A stretch of DNA of 64,000 bases. It comes from Panacagrimonas sp. (GTDB lineage Bacteria; Pseudomonadota; Gammaproteobacteria; Nevskiales; Nevskiaceae). The stretch lies in contig NZ_JAJFBP010000019.1 in assembly GCF_020697055.1 (NCBI RefSeq), positions 47,283-111,282 of the forward strand, in the 5' to 3' direction. The position numbers and the translations under genes are program-made. Each line of letters starts with the position of its first letter. Positions within the stretch are counted from its first letter, which is position 1. The notes under the pieces were generated by a model. The model had not been told where the DNA came from and searched no databases. It worked only from the letters and a program-made list of their open reading frames with translations. Positions 1 through 9,505 of the stretch are shown here, piece after piece.

Positions 1-758
1 ATCTCGCCGAAGTGCAGCGCCGGCGACAGGCCCGAGGTCGCGTCGATCGCCGGCTGGTCGCGACCCTGTCGATACTGCGCGAGCGCCTTTCTGGCGAAGC
101 GTTCGAGCCGCGCGTGCGCGCCCTCCTCGCCCGGCGTCCATGCGGCGTCGAACTCCCGATCCCAGCGCACGCGCGGCAGCAGGCCCAGTTCCTCCAGCGG
201 CGTGGACGCCGGCGCGCGATCGAGTGCGGTGAACTGGCGCGGCGCCGGCAGCGGCGCGCGGCCGGATTCGAGTTCCTGCTGCAGGCGCGCCTGCGCGGTG
301 CGCCAGAACGGCGTGAAGACGCGGTACGGCTCACCGGCGCCGGTGCGGATCGAATGGGGCTCCACCAGCACCGCGCCGTTGAAGCTCTCCGCGATCCGGC
401 CGTCCTCGCGCAGCGCCTCCTTGATGTGCCGATCGCGCTCGACGTATCCCGGGTCGTACAGACGGTTCCAGTAGACCGCATCGGCACCGCATTCCTTGAC
501 CAGCGACCGGATGCGCGTCGAGGCCGGTCCTTGCCGGATGACCAGTCCCCCACCGCGCTCGCGCAGGCTCGCGTCGAGCGCGGCCAGCGCGTGGTGCAAC
601 CACCAGCGGCTGGCGCCGCCCGGCGCCCACGGGGCTTCGGCATCCGGGTCGTGAACGTAGACGCAGACCACGCGTTCGTGACGGTCGGTCGCGGCGGCCA
701 GGGCCGGGTTGTCGGCCAGGCGCAGGTCGCGACGGAACCAGACCAGGGCGGTGCTCAT
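1..758 (-). CDS. phrB: Deoxyribodipyrimidine photolyase (3' end cut by window edge)
   Basis: The gene starts at ATG 758 and reads MSTALVWFRRDLRLADNPAL, the classic N-terminus of the DNA photolyase antenna domain. The frame stays open for 252 codons to the window edge, so the C-terminus is missing. The last visible residues (TSGLSPALHFGE) match the start of the FAD-binding helical domain, where photolyases usually have TSRLSPYLRFGEIS. The family uses FADH- and blue light to split cyclobutane pyrimidine dimers. The gene lies 55 bp downstream of an ECF-like sigma factor on the same strand, so co-transcription and light or oxidative-stress control are possible. A photolyase is much more likely than a cryptochrome, but the Trp triad is outside the window. 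Confidence 0.9.
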   Translation of the reverse strand, partial: MSTALVWFRRDLRLADNPALAAATDRHERVVCVYVHDPDAEAPWAPGGASRWWLHHALAALDASLRERGGGLVIRQGPASTRIRSLVKECGADAVYWNRLYDPGYVERDRHIKEALREDGRIAESFNGAVLVEPHSIRTGAGEPYRVFTPFWRTAQARLQQELESGRAPLPAPRQFTALDRAPASTPLEELGLLPRVRWDREFDAAWTPGEEGAHARLERFARKALAQYRQGRDQPAIDATSGLSPALHFGE

Positions 759-813
759 GTCGCGATGGTAAGCGCGGCGGGCCGCGCGTCAGGACCGCGT
801 CGAAGCGATTCGA

Positions 814-1605
814 TCAGCCGACCGCCGCTTCGTCGCGCGCCGGCGCGCCCCACCCGACCCAGCGGCACACGCGGCCGATCGGCCGGCGAACCCAGCGCCG
901 CGACATCCGGCGGCGCCAGCGGTCGCGCTCGGCCCCCCGCATCTCGACTTTCAGTCGATCCAGGCCGAAATCGCAGGGCGCAGGATCCGGCGCGGTCCGC
1001 AGCTCTCGCCGCATCCAGGCGTCGAGGAAGAGGTCGCGCGCCCGCGCGTCGGTCTCGCCGTTGCCGCCCAGCATCGCGGACAAGGCATCGCGGCCCTGTC
1101 GACGGTTCCATCCGACCGCCGTTTCAGCCAGGTCCAGGACGTGCGCGATCTCGCCATCGTCGAGGTGTTCGAAGTAGGCCAGGTGCAGCACCGTGCGATA
1201 CCGGTCCGGCAGGCGCCGCAGCGCCGTGTGCAGGTTCTCGACCATCCCTGTCCGCGCCGGGGCCGGCACGATCGCCTGCGTCGACGGATCGATCGTGGCG
1301 TCGTCTGCGTCGGCCGCGAGGCTTTGCGAGGCGCGAGCCACCAGTCGCAGGATCCAGGCGCGGGGGCGGTTCCCCGGCCGCCAGACCTGCATCCCGGTCC
1401 AGATCTGCAGCATCAGGGCCTGCAGCACCTGCGCCGCGCTCGCCGGATGGCCCAGGCGCACCAGCGCCAGCCGATACACCGGTTCCTGGTAGACCGCGTA
1501 GAACTGTTCCATCGCGCCGCGCTCGCGCCGCGCGATGCGCAGCAGCAGCCCGGCCACGTACGCGTCCTCGCCGTCTCTGTATTCGTTGTCGCTCACCCCG
1601 ATCAT
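814..1605 (-). CDS. ECF-type RNA polymerase sigma factor with long C-terminal tail
   Basis: 263 aa. Residues ~20-95 resemble sigma-70 region 2 (EQFYAVYQEPVYRLALVRLG, then WRPGNRPRAWILRLVAR). Residues ~125-175 resemble region 4 (LRRLPDRYRTVLHLAYFEHL, then a helix-turn-helix). About 85 further residues, rich in Arg and Trp, extend past region 4, where ordinary ECF factors stop. The start ATG 1605 has GAGG four bases upstream. No anti-sigma gene follows; the next gene downstream is photolyase. In Rhodobacter the RpoE-ChrR system drives a photolyase gene, so a light or singlet-oxygen regulon is a reasonable inference here but is not shown. The tail could have an internal regulatory role. Confidence 0.75.
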   Translation of the reverse strand: MIGVSDNEYRDGEDAYVAGLLLRIARRERGAMEQFYAVYQEPVYRLALVRLGHPASAAQVLQALMLQIWTGMQVWRPGNRPRAWILRLVARASQSLAADADDATIDPSTQAIVPAPARTGMVENLHTALRRLPDRYRTVLHLAYFEHLDDGEIAHVLDLAETAVGWNRRQGRDALSAMLGGNGETDARARDLFLDAWMRRELRTAPDPAPCDFGLDRLKVEMRGAERDRWRRRMSRRWVRRPIGRVCRWVGWGAPARDEAAVG

Positions 1606-1833
1606 GTGACCTCATCCTTGCCTGGCCTGTAGTTCGGCCTTCATGCAGGACCTGCGAATGGTGCGTGAACGCGCAGTGCGATTCACGCGTGCAATTTGAT
1701 CGGCATCACAGTGGATCGGGCCGTTTCGTCCATCTGCGTGACGTCGCTCACGCGCGCGCGAGCCGCGCCCGCGGCGAGGTGGACTTGGCTAGGTAGCGCG
1801 CACCCTCCAGGCGGCCCCGCACCGCGCGCTCCG

Positions 1834-1839
1834 TATAAT
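1834..1839 (+). promoter_or_regulatory. Perfect -10 box, near-leaderless ABC transporter transcript
   Basis: TATAAT lies only 10 bases before ATG 1850. A start site about 7 nt downstream of the box would leave a 5' leader of roughly 4 nt, and no Shine-Dalgarno sequence fits. No good -35 is visible. The position suggests leaderless or nearly leaderless translation. Confidence 0.55.
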
Positions 1840-1849
1840 CGACCGGTCC

Positions 1850-2744
<895 letters not shown>

Positions 2745-2764
<20 letters not shown>

Positions 2765-4298
2765 CGCGCGAAGACCCGTGCGGGCACTGCTGCTGACGGC
2801 GCTGCTGACGGCCGGCTGCAGCACGCTGCCGACCGCGGACAGCATTCCCACCGAAGGGATCGAGTGGATCCACACGGTCGCGCCGGGGTGCGAGCCGCCC
2901 TCGGCCGACGAGGCGCTGCGTGCCGCGGTCGGTGACGATCCCGGGCAGCTGGCGTTCGCGCGCCGCGTGGGGGCGATCGAATCCGCGATCACCCGCAAAC
3001 CGATCCAGGCCGGCAACACCGTGCATCTGCTGGTCGACGGGCCGGCCACGCACGCCGCGCAGCTCGAGGCGATCCGCGCCGCCAAGCACCACGTCCACCT
3101 CGAGGTCTACATTCTCACCGACGAGCACATCGGCAAGCAGTACGCCGATGCGCTCGCCGATCGCGCCCGCGCCGGCGTCAAGGTGCGACTGATGTTCGAT
3201 GGCGTCGGCTCGCTCGGCGCCGGTGCCCAGTTCCGCGAGGAGCTGCGCAAGCAGGGCGTCGAGATCGAGGAGATCAACAGCGTCAATCCGCTCGAGGAGC
3301 CGCGCGTGTGGCGGCTCAACCGTCGCAGTCATCGCAAGATGCTGGTGGTCGACGGCAAGGTCGCCTTCACCGGCGGCGTCAACATCATGGACGAGTACAT
3401 GTCGTCGTCGTCCGGCTCCACGTCCGGCGACGGAGGATCGGGCTCGTCGTCGGGTGCGTCCAAGTCCGGGGCGGAAGCCTCTTCCGTGGGCGGTTCGGGC
3501 GGTTCCAAGGGCGGCGGCAAGAAGGAGACGAAAACCGCGCGCCTGGGCTGGCGCGACACGCACATCCGCGTCGAGGGCCCTGCGGTGGCCGACTTCCAGC
3601 GCGAATTCGTGCGCAACTGGGAGGAAACCGGAGGCAAGAAGCTCGAGCTGTCGGCCGACTACCTGCCGCCCACGTCCGCCGTCGGCCACAGCCTGGTGCG
3701 GGTGATCGGCACCGAGGGCGAGGACTTCCTGGGACTGGCCCTGGGCGTGCCGCAGGAACTCGTGCACAAGCTGCTCGGCAAGCGCAAGCGATCGAGTCCG
3801 ATCTACGCCTCCTACATTTCGGCGATCCGCGAAGCCCAGCGCCGCATCTGGATCACGCAGGCCTACTTCGCGCCCAGCGACGAGCTGGTCAAGCTGCTGG
3901 GCAAGGCCGCCAAGCGCGGCGTCGACGTGCGCATCGTCGTGCCCGCTCGATCCGACACCAAGCTGCTGCCGCTGGCCGCGCGCCACTACTACGACCGGAT
4001 GCTCGAAGCCGGCATCAAGCTGTACGAATACGACCCGGTGATGATCCATGCCAAGACCGCGGTGGTCGACGGCGTGTGGTCGACGGTCGGCTCGAGCAAT
4101 CTCGACTTCCGCAGCCTGATCCACAACGACGAAGCCAACGCGATCATCATCGGCCGGGAGTTCGGCCACGAGATGGAAGAGTTGTTTGAACGCGACGTGT
4201 CGAAGTCCACCGAGGTCACGCTCGAACAGTGGAAGGATCGGCCGCTGCTGGATCGGGTCAAGGAAGCCGGCGCGGCGGCGATCAAGTACTGGATGTGA
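2745..4298 (+). CDS. Cardiolipin synthase / phospholipase D family lipoprotein
   Basis: 517 aa. Two HKD motifs are present: H196/K198/D203 (SHRKMLVVDG) and H435/K437/D442 (IHAKTAVVDG), the two half-sites of PLD-type cardiolipin synthases, which join two phosphatidylglycerols. TTG 2745 is preferred as start because GGAGG lies 6 nt upstream and it gives the signal MSNSPASARRPVRALLLTAL, with a lipobox-like LTAGC and Cys25. GTG 2778 is the alternative but has no ribosome site. Residues ~220-260 are an almost pure Ser/Gly stretch with Lys after the first HKD, absent from ordinary Cls enzymes. Co-transcription with an ABC exporter suggests an envelope lipid role. Cls versus phosphodiesterase activity cannot be decided here. 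Confidence 0.82.
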
Positions 4299-4315
4299 GG
4301 AACGACGCCGACGTG

Positions 4316-5098
4316 ATGCCGGAACCTGCGCCCCCGACGCCGCTGCTGGGCTTCCGCACGCTGCTGAAAAAAGAGGTGATGCGCTTCACCTCGGTGCTGG
4401 CGCAGACCGTGACGGCGCCGGTGATCATGGCCCTGCTGTACCTGCTGGTGTTTTCCCAGGCGCTGGGCGATCGGCCTTCGGCCTACGAGGGCGTCAGCTA
4501 CACGCAATTCCTGCTGCCGGGGCTGATCATGATGTCGGTGATCCAGAACGCGTTCGCCAACACCAGCTCCTCGCTGATCCAGAGCAAGATGATGGGCAAC
4601 ATCGTCTTCCTGATGATGTCGCCGCTGGGGGCGATCGAATGGTTCTGCGCGTACGTGCTGGCGGCGCTGTTCCGAGTGACGCTGGTGCTGGTGGCGATGC
4701 TGGTGGTGACCTATCCGTTCGTGCATCTGCCGCTGAACGCGCCGGTTGCGCTGATCGCGCACTTCCTGTTCGCCGGCGGCAGCCTGGCGGTGCTCGGGCT
4801 GATCGCCGCGATCGTGGCGCAAAAGTTCGACCACATCGCGTCCTTCACCAACTTCTTCATCACGCCGCTGTCGTTCCTGTCCGGCGTGTTCTATTCGGTG
4901 CATTCGCTGCCGCCGCTGTGGAACCAGGTATCGCATCTGAATCCGTTCTTCTACATGATCGACGGCTTTCGCTACGGCTTCTTCGGCAAGGCCGACGTCC
5001 CGGTGTGGATGAGCCTGAGCTGGTCGGCCGGGTTCTTCGCCGTGGCCTCGGCGGTCTGCCTGGTCCTGCTCCATCGCGGGTATCGCCTGCGGCCCTGA
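4316..5098 (+). CDS. ABC-2 type transporter permease (YadH-like)
   Basis: 260 aa, the usual length of YadH/NodJ-type permeases, with about six membrane segments and the family hallmark near the C-terminus (FITPLSFLSGVFYSVHSLPP, then LNPFFYMIDGFRYGF). It should form the membrane half of the exporter whose ATPase is encoded at 1850-2764. ATG 4316 is preferred; GTG 4313 is directly upstream and equally possible. The only ribosome-site candidate (GAGG at 4297-4300, over the previous stop) is rather far away. It follows the Cls-like gene by 17 bp, so all three genes look like one operon. Substrate unknown. Confidence 0.9.
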   Translation: MPEPAPPTPLLGFRTLLKKEVMRFTSVLAQTVTAPVIMALLYLLVFSQALGDRPSAYEGVSYTQFLLPGLIMMSVIQNAFANTSSSLIQSKMMGNIVFLMMSPLGAIEWFCAYVLAALFRVTLVLVAMLVVTYPFVHLPLNAPVALIAHFLFAGGSLAVLGLIAAIVAQKFDHIASFTNFFITPLSFLSGVFYSVHSLPPLWNQVSHLNPFFYMIDGFRYGFFGKADVPVWMSLSWSAGFFAVASAVCLVLLHRGYRLRP

Positions 5099-5192
5099 GC
5101 CGGGTTGTGCACTGTCGATGGCGCCACTGTCGCCGGCGCGGCGCCTCGCCCACAATTCGCCCCCCCGTGACCGCCGTATCCCACCGTTTCCG

Positions 5193-5414
5193 ATGACCAA
5201 GGAAGAGATCCAGCAGCTGATCCAGGCCGGCCTGCCGGGCGCGCAAGTGCGCGTCACCGGCGACGACGGCCGCCATTTCGAAGCCGAAGTGATCTGCGCG
5301 GCCTTCGCCGGCAAGATGCCGGTCGCGCAGCACCGCATGGTCTACGCCACGCTGGGCGACCGCATGGGCGGCGAGATCCACGCGCTGCAGCTGACGACGC
5401 GCGCTGCACCCTAA
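5193..5414 (+). CDS. ibaG: BolA family protein IbaG
   Basis: 73 aa: MTKEEIQQLIQAGLPGAQVR at the start and DGRHFEAEVICAAFAGK in the middle, the BolA/IbaG fold with its conserved VICAAFAGK and His-containing VAQHRMVY segments. BolA-type proteins work with monothiol glutaredoxins in [2Fe-2S] handling. The gene lies directly before murA, the conserved yrbA(ibaG)-murA order of gammaproteobacteria. ATG 5193 gives the normal family length. A CACAAT box at 5151-5156 is a possible -10. Confidence 0.93.
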   Translation: MTKEEIQQLIQAGLPGAQVRVTGDDGRHFEAEVICAAFAGKMPVAQHRMVYATLGDRMGGEIHALQLTTRAAP

Positions 5415-5474
5415 TTGCACGACGGCGCCCCACGGGCGCCACCGGCGATCGGCACACTGCGCGCCGTCGTCTGA

Positions 5475-6770
<1,296 letters not shown>

Positions 6771-6776
6771 ATCTCA

Positions 6777-6834
6777 TAGCCCGGGCGAAGCCCGGGGACG
6801 CCCCCAAACCGCTTCCCGGACTGCGCCCGGGCTA
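6777..6834. repeat. F1 palindromic repeat between murA and eutC
   Basis: Outer arms TAGCCCGGGC (6777-6786) and GCCCGGGCTA (6825-6834) are perfect inverted copies, and the left half itself folds as CCCGGGC-gaa-GCCCGGG. The element fills the convergent murA/eutC gap. The TAG at its right end, read on the minus strand, is the eutC stop codon. It could act as a bidirectional terminator, although there is no T-run. Confidence 0.85.
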
Positions 6835-7572
6835 CGTTGGGTTCAGCGCTTTCGCGTTCAGCGCGACGCCCGTGACGCCTGCCGCGAGGCCCGCCTCGAT
6901 CAACGCGGCGATCTGCGCCGCTGCCTGCTCGTAGCCCAATCCCGCGCCGTGGATGTTGGAGACGCAGTTGCGTTCGGCATCGTTGCGGCCGCGCCGGGGA
7001 CGCGCCGTCAGGTAGGCGCCCAGGCTGTCCGGCGACGACAGTCCCGGCCGCTCGCCGATCAGCATCAGTGCGAACTTCGCGCCCAGGCATTCGCCGATCT
7101 CGTCGGCCAGCGCCACGCGCGCCTGCGTGGCGATCACCAGCGGACCGGGTGCCAGATGCGAGACGCGCGGCAGAAGCGCGGCCAGCAACGCCGGGGCGTG
7201 GCGCTGCACCGCTGTCGCCGACAGGCCGTCGCCGAGCACGATCAGCAAATCGCACGCGGCGCCGTTCAATCGATTACGCGACGCCGGGTCGAGCCGTCGT
7301 CCCCAGTCGGGCCGCGCCAGGTACGCCGCGCGATCCGCAGCGGCGCTGGCGACTTCGATCGCGTCGCGACCCGCCCGACCCAGCGCATCCCGCAGCGCCG
7401 GCAGATCGAGCGCCGCGTGCACCGCATCGCGCGCCTGCGCATGCGCCAGGCCGAACGACAGCACGTCCGACGTGGACTGGCTCACGCCGCTGCGACCCAG
7501 CGCCACGCGCGCCGGCGTCAACGGCTTGAGCGAGCGCATCACCTCGCCCGGACGCTCGTCGCGCGGGCTCAT
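6832..7572 (-). CDS. eutC: Ethanolamine ammonia-lyase small subunit EutC
   Basis: 246 aa. Carries the small-subunit landmarks LGRSGVSQSTSDVLSFGLAH, DLLIVLGDGLSATAVQRHA and the C-terminal NCVSNIHGAGLGYEQAAAQI. With EutB it splits ethanolamine into acetaldehyde and ammonia using adenosylcobalamin. The start ATG overlaps the eutB stop by 4 bp (ATGA), so the subunits are translationally coupled. The stop codon is supplied by the flanking F1 repeat. No microcompartment or EutR genes are nearby, so this is the simple cytosolic form, for nitrogen or carbon use. Confidence 0.95.
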   Translation of the reverse strand: MSPRDERPGEVMRSLKPLTPARVALGRSGVSQSTSDVLSFGLAHAQARDAVHAALDLPALRDALGRAGRDAIEVASAAADRAAYLARPDWGRRLDPASRNRLNGAACDLLIVLGDGLSATAVQRHAPALLAALLPRVSHLAPGPLVIATQARVALADEIGECLGAKFALMLIGERPGLSSPDSLGAYLTARPRRGRNDAERNCVSNIHGAGLGYEQAAAQIAALIEAGLAAGVTGVALNAKALNPT

Positions 7573-8966
7573 GTCCGGGCCCTTTCGACGAAGTCGCGCA
7601 GGTCGGCCAGCGCTTCCACGCGCGCATCCTCGATCGGCACGCCGGCCTCGTCGACGATGTGCTGATCGCGCAGCCAGCCCTCGAACTCGGGTGCGCAGCG
7701 CAGACCGAGCGTGCGCCGCAGGTACAACGCGTCGTGAAAACTGGTCGACTGGTAGTTGAGCATCACGTCGTCGGCGCCGGGCACCCCCATCACGTAGTTC
7801 ACACCGGCGGCGCCGAGCATCGTGAGGGTCGTGTCCATGTCGTCCTGGTCGGCTTCGGCGTGGTTGGTGTAGCAGACGTCCACGCCCATCGGCAGGCCCA
7901 GCAGCTTGCCGCAGAAGTGATCCTCGAGCGCCGCGCGCAGGATCTGCTTGCCGTCGTAGAGATATTCGGGCCCGATGAAGCCGACCACCGTGTTCACCAG
8001 CAGAGGCTCGAACTCGCGCGCCACCGCGTACGCCCGCGCTTCGAGCGTCTGCTGATCGACGCCGTGGTGCGCGTCGGCCGACAGCGCGCTGCCCTGCCCG
8101 GTCTCGAAATACATCACGTGCTCGCCGAGAGTCCCCCGTCGCAGCGATCGCGCGGCGTCGTGCGCTTCGCGCAGCATCGCCAGGTCGATGCCGAAGCTGC
8201 GGTTGAGCGCCTCGGTCCCACCGATCGACTGGAACACCAGGTCCAGCGGCAGTCCCGCTTCGATCGCCGCGATCTGGCGCGTGACGTGGGTGAGCACGCA
8301 GGACTGCGTCGGAATCCCGAAGCGGGCGATCAGCTCGTCGAGCAGTCGCCACAGGCGCTCGAGCAGCGCCGGCTCGTCGCTCGCCGGATTGATGCCGATG
8401 CAGGCGTCGCCGCAGCCCAGCAGCAGGCCATCGAGGATCGACACCGCGATGCCACGCGCATCGTCGGTCGGATGGTTCGGCTGCAGGCGTACGGCGAGCA
8501 CGCCAGATCCGCCCAGCGTGTTGCGAAAGCGCGTCTCGACGCGCCGCTTGCGCGCTGCCAGAACCAGGTCCTGGTTGCGCATCAGCTTGCTGACCGCCGC
8601 AACCATTTCGGGCATCAAGCCCGGGGAGAGCCCCGCCAACGCCGCAGCGTCCACCGCGTCCGAGAGCAGCCAGTCGCGGAACCCGCCGACGGTGAGCGCG
8701 GAAACGGGCGCGAAGGCGGCGCGATCGAATCGATCCAGGATCAGCCGCGTGACCTCGTCGGTCTCCGGTGCGATCAACGGCTCGTCCAGGAACGCCGACA
8801 GCGGCACGTCGGCCAGTGCGTAGCGCGCGGCCATGCGTTCTTCGGCGCTCGCGGCCGCGATGCCCGCCAGTCCGTCGCCGGAGCGCGCGGGCGACGCCTT
8901 GGCCAGCAGCACGCACAGGTCGTCGAAACGATGGCCGCGGATGCCGACGCGCGCGACGCGGTTCAT
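7569..8966 (-). CDS. eutB: Ethanolamine ammonia-lyase large subunit EutB
   Basis: 465 aa, close to the ~453 aa of enteric EutB. It binds the adenosylcobalamin cofactor and carries the active site in a TIM barrel. Recognisable segments include RLQPNHPTDDARGIAVSILD, GCGDACIGINPASD, YFETGQGSALSADAHHGVDQ and GVDVCYTNHAEADQDDMD. ATG 8966 is chosen because it overlaps the stop of the upstream SnoaL-like gene (ATGA) and gives the family N-terminus. No ethanolamine permease or reactivase (EutA) gene lies in the window. Confidence 0.96.
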   Translation of the reverse strand: MNRVARVGIRGHRFDDLCVLLAKASPARSGDGLAGIAAASAEERMAARYALADVPLSAFLDEPLIAPETDEVTRLILDRFDRAAFAPVSALTVGGFRDWLLSDAVDAAALAGLSPGLMPEMVAAVSKLMRNQDLVLAARKRRVETRFRNTLGGSGVLAVRLQPNHPTDDARGIAVSILDGLLLGCGDACIGINPASDEPALLERLWRLLDELIARFGIPTQSCVLTHVTRQIAAIEAGLPLDLVFQSIGGTEALNRSFGIDLAMLREAHDAARSLRRGTLGEHVMYFETGQGSALSADAHHGVDQQTLEARAYAVAREFEPLLVNTVVGFIGPEYLYDGKQILRAALEDHFCGKLLGLPMGVDVCYTNHAEADQDDMDTTLTMLGAAGVNYVMGVPGADDVMLNYQSTSFHDALYLRRTLGLRCAPEFEGWLRDQHIVDEAGVPIEDARVEALADLRDFVERART

Positions 8967-9337
8967 CTCGCGGCCGGCTTCCGGCTGTGGAACATGTCGA
9001 CGACGCATTTCCACGCACCGTCGGCCTGCCGCTCGTAGGTTTCGAGCGTCACGCAATCCAGTCCCAGTGCGGGAAAGGCGGCGGTGCCTGCGATGTAGGC
9101 GAGCCCGCCTTCGGTCGCCGTGCGCATCACGCCGAAGACGCCTTTGCCGGATTGCTCGCGCAGTCCCTTGAGAAAGTCGACGATCGCGGCGCGCCCGCGC
9201 ACCGGCTCGGCATCGGGCGGCAGTAGCAGGGCGTCAGGGGCGTAGAACACCTCGCCGATCTCGTTGATCCGGCCCTCGGCGTAATACACGTCGAAGAGTT
9301 CGCGCAGCGCAACGGCATTCGCGGGCTGGGATTGCAT
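8963..9337 (-). CDS. SnoaL-like / NTF2-fold protein ahead of eutBC
   Basis: 124 aa, with the small cone-fold pattern of SnoaL/DUF4440 proteins: ALRELFDVYYAEGRINEIGE, then APDALLLPP, PVRGRAAIVDFLKGL and a C-terminal strand ending VVDMFHSRK. A strong AAGGAG lies 7 nt before ATG 9337. It is the first gene of a three-gene unit and overlaps eutB by 4 bp, so it is probably co-expressed with the lyase. The family includes isomerases, hydratases and non-catalytic binding proteins, so its reaction cannot be named. A role in handling ethanolamine or acetaldehyde is inference from position only. Confidence 0.75.
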   Translation of the reverse strand: MQSQPANAVALRELFDVYYAEGRINEIGEVFYAPDALLLPPDAEPVRGRAAIVDFLKGLREQSGKGVFGVMRTATEGGLAYIAGTAAFPALGLDCVTLETYERQADGAWKCVVDMFHSRKPAAR

Positions 9338-9505
9338 GGTTTTACTCCTTTGCGGTGGAACACGCGGCGAGCGAGTCGCCCGACTGCATCGCGACCGATT
9401 AAAGCGCGATTCGTCACGGGCGTCCTTCCTGCCGAACCCGCATGCCATTTGACGGTGCCTCGCGCTCGCGCCAGCGTTGCGATCCCGCCCCCCGACGGAA
9501 TCGCG

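Noticed and set aside
2778..4298. GTG 2778 as start of the cardiolipin synthase-like gene
   Set aside because: It has no ribosome-binding site, whereas TTG 2745 has GGAGG at 6 nt and gives a better signal sequence.
6777..6834. F1 element as an intrinsic terminator of murA
   Set aside because: The stem is strong but no T-run follows on either strand. Only the 54.2 kb copy qualifies.
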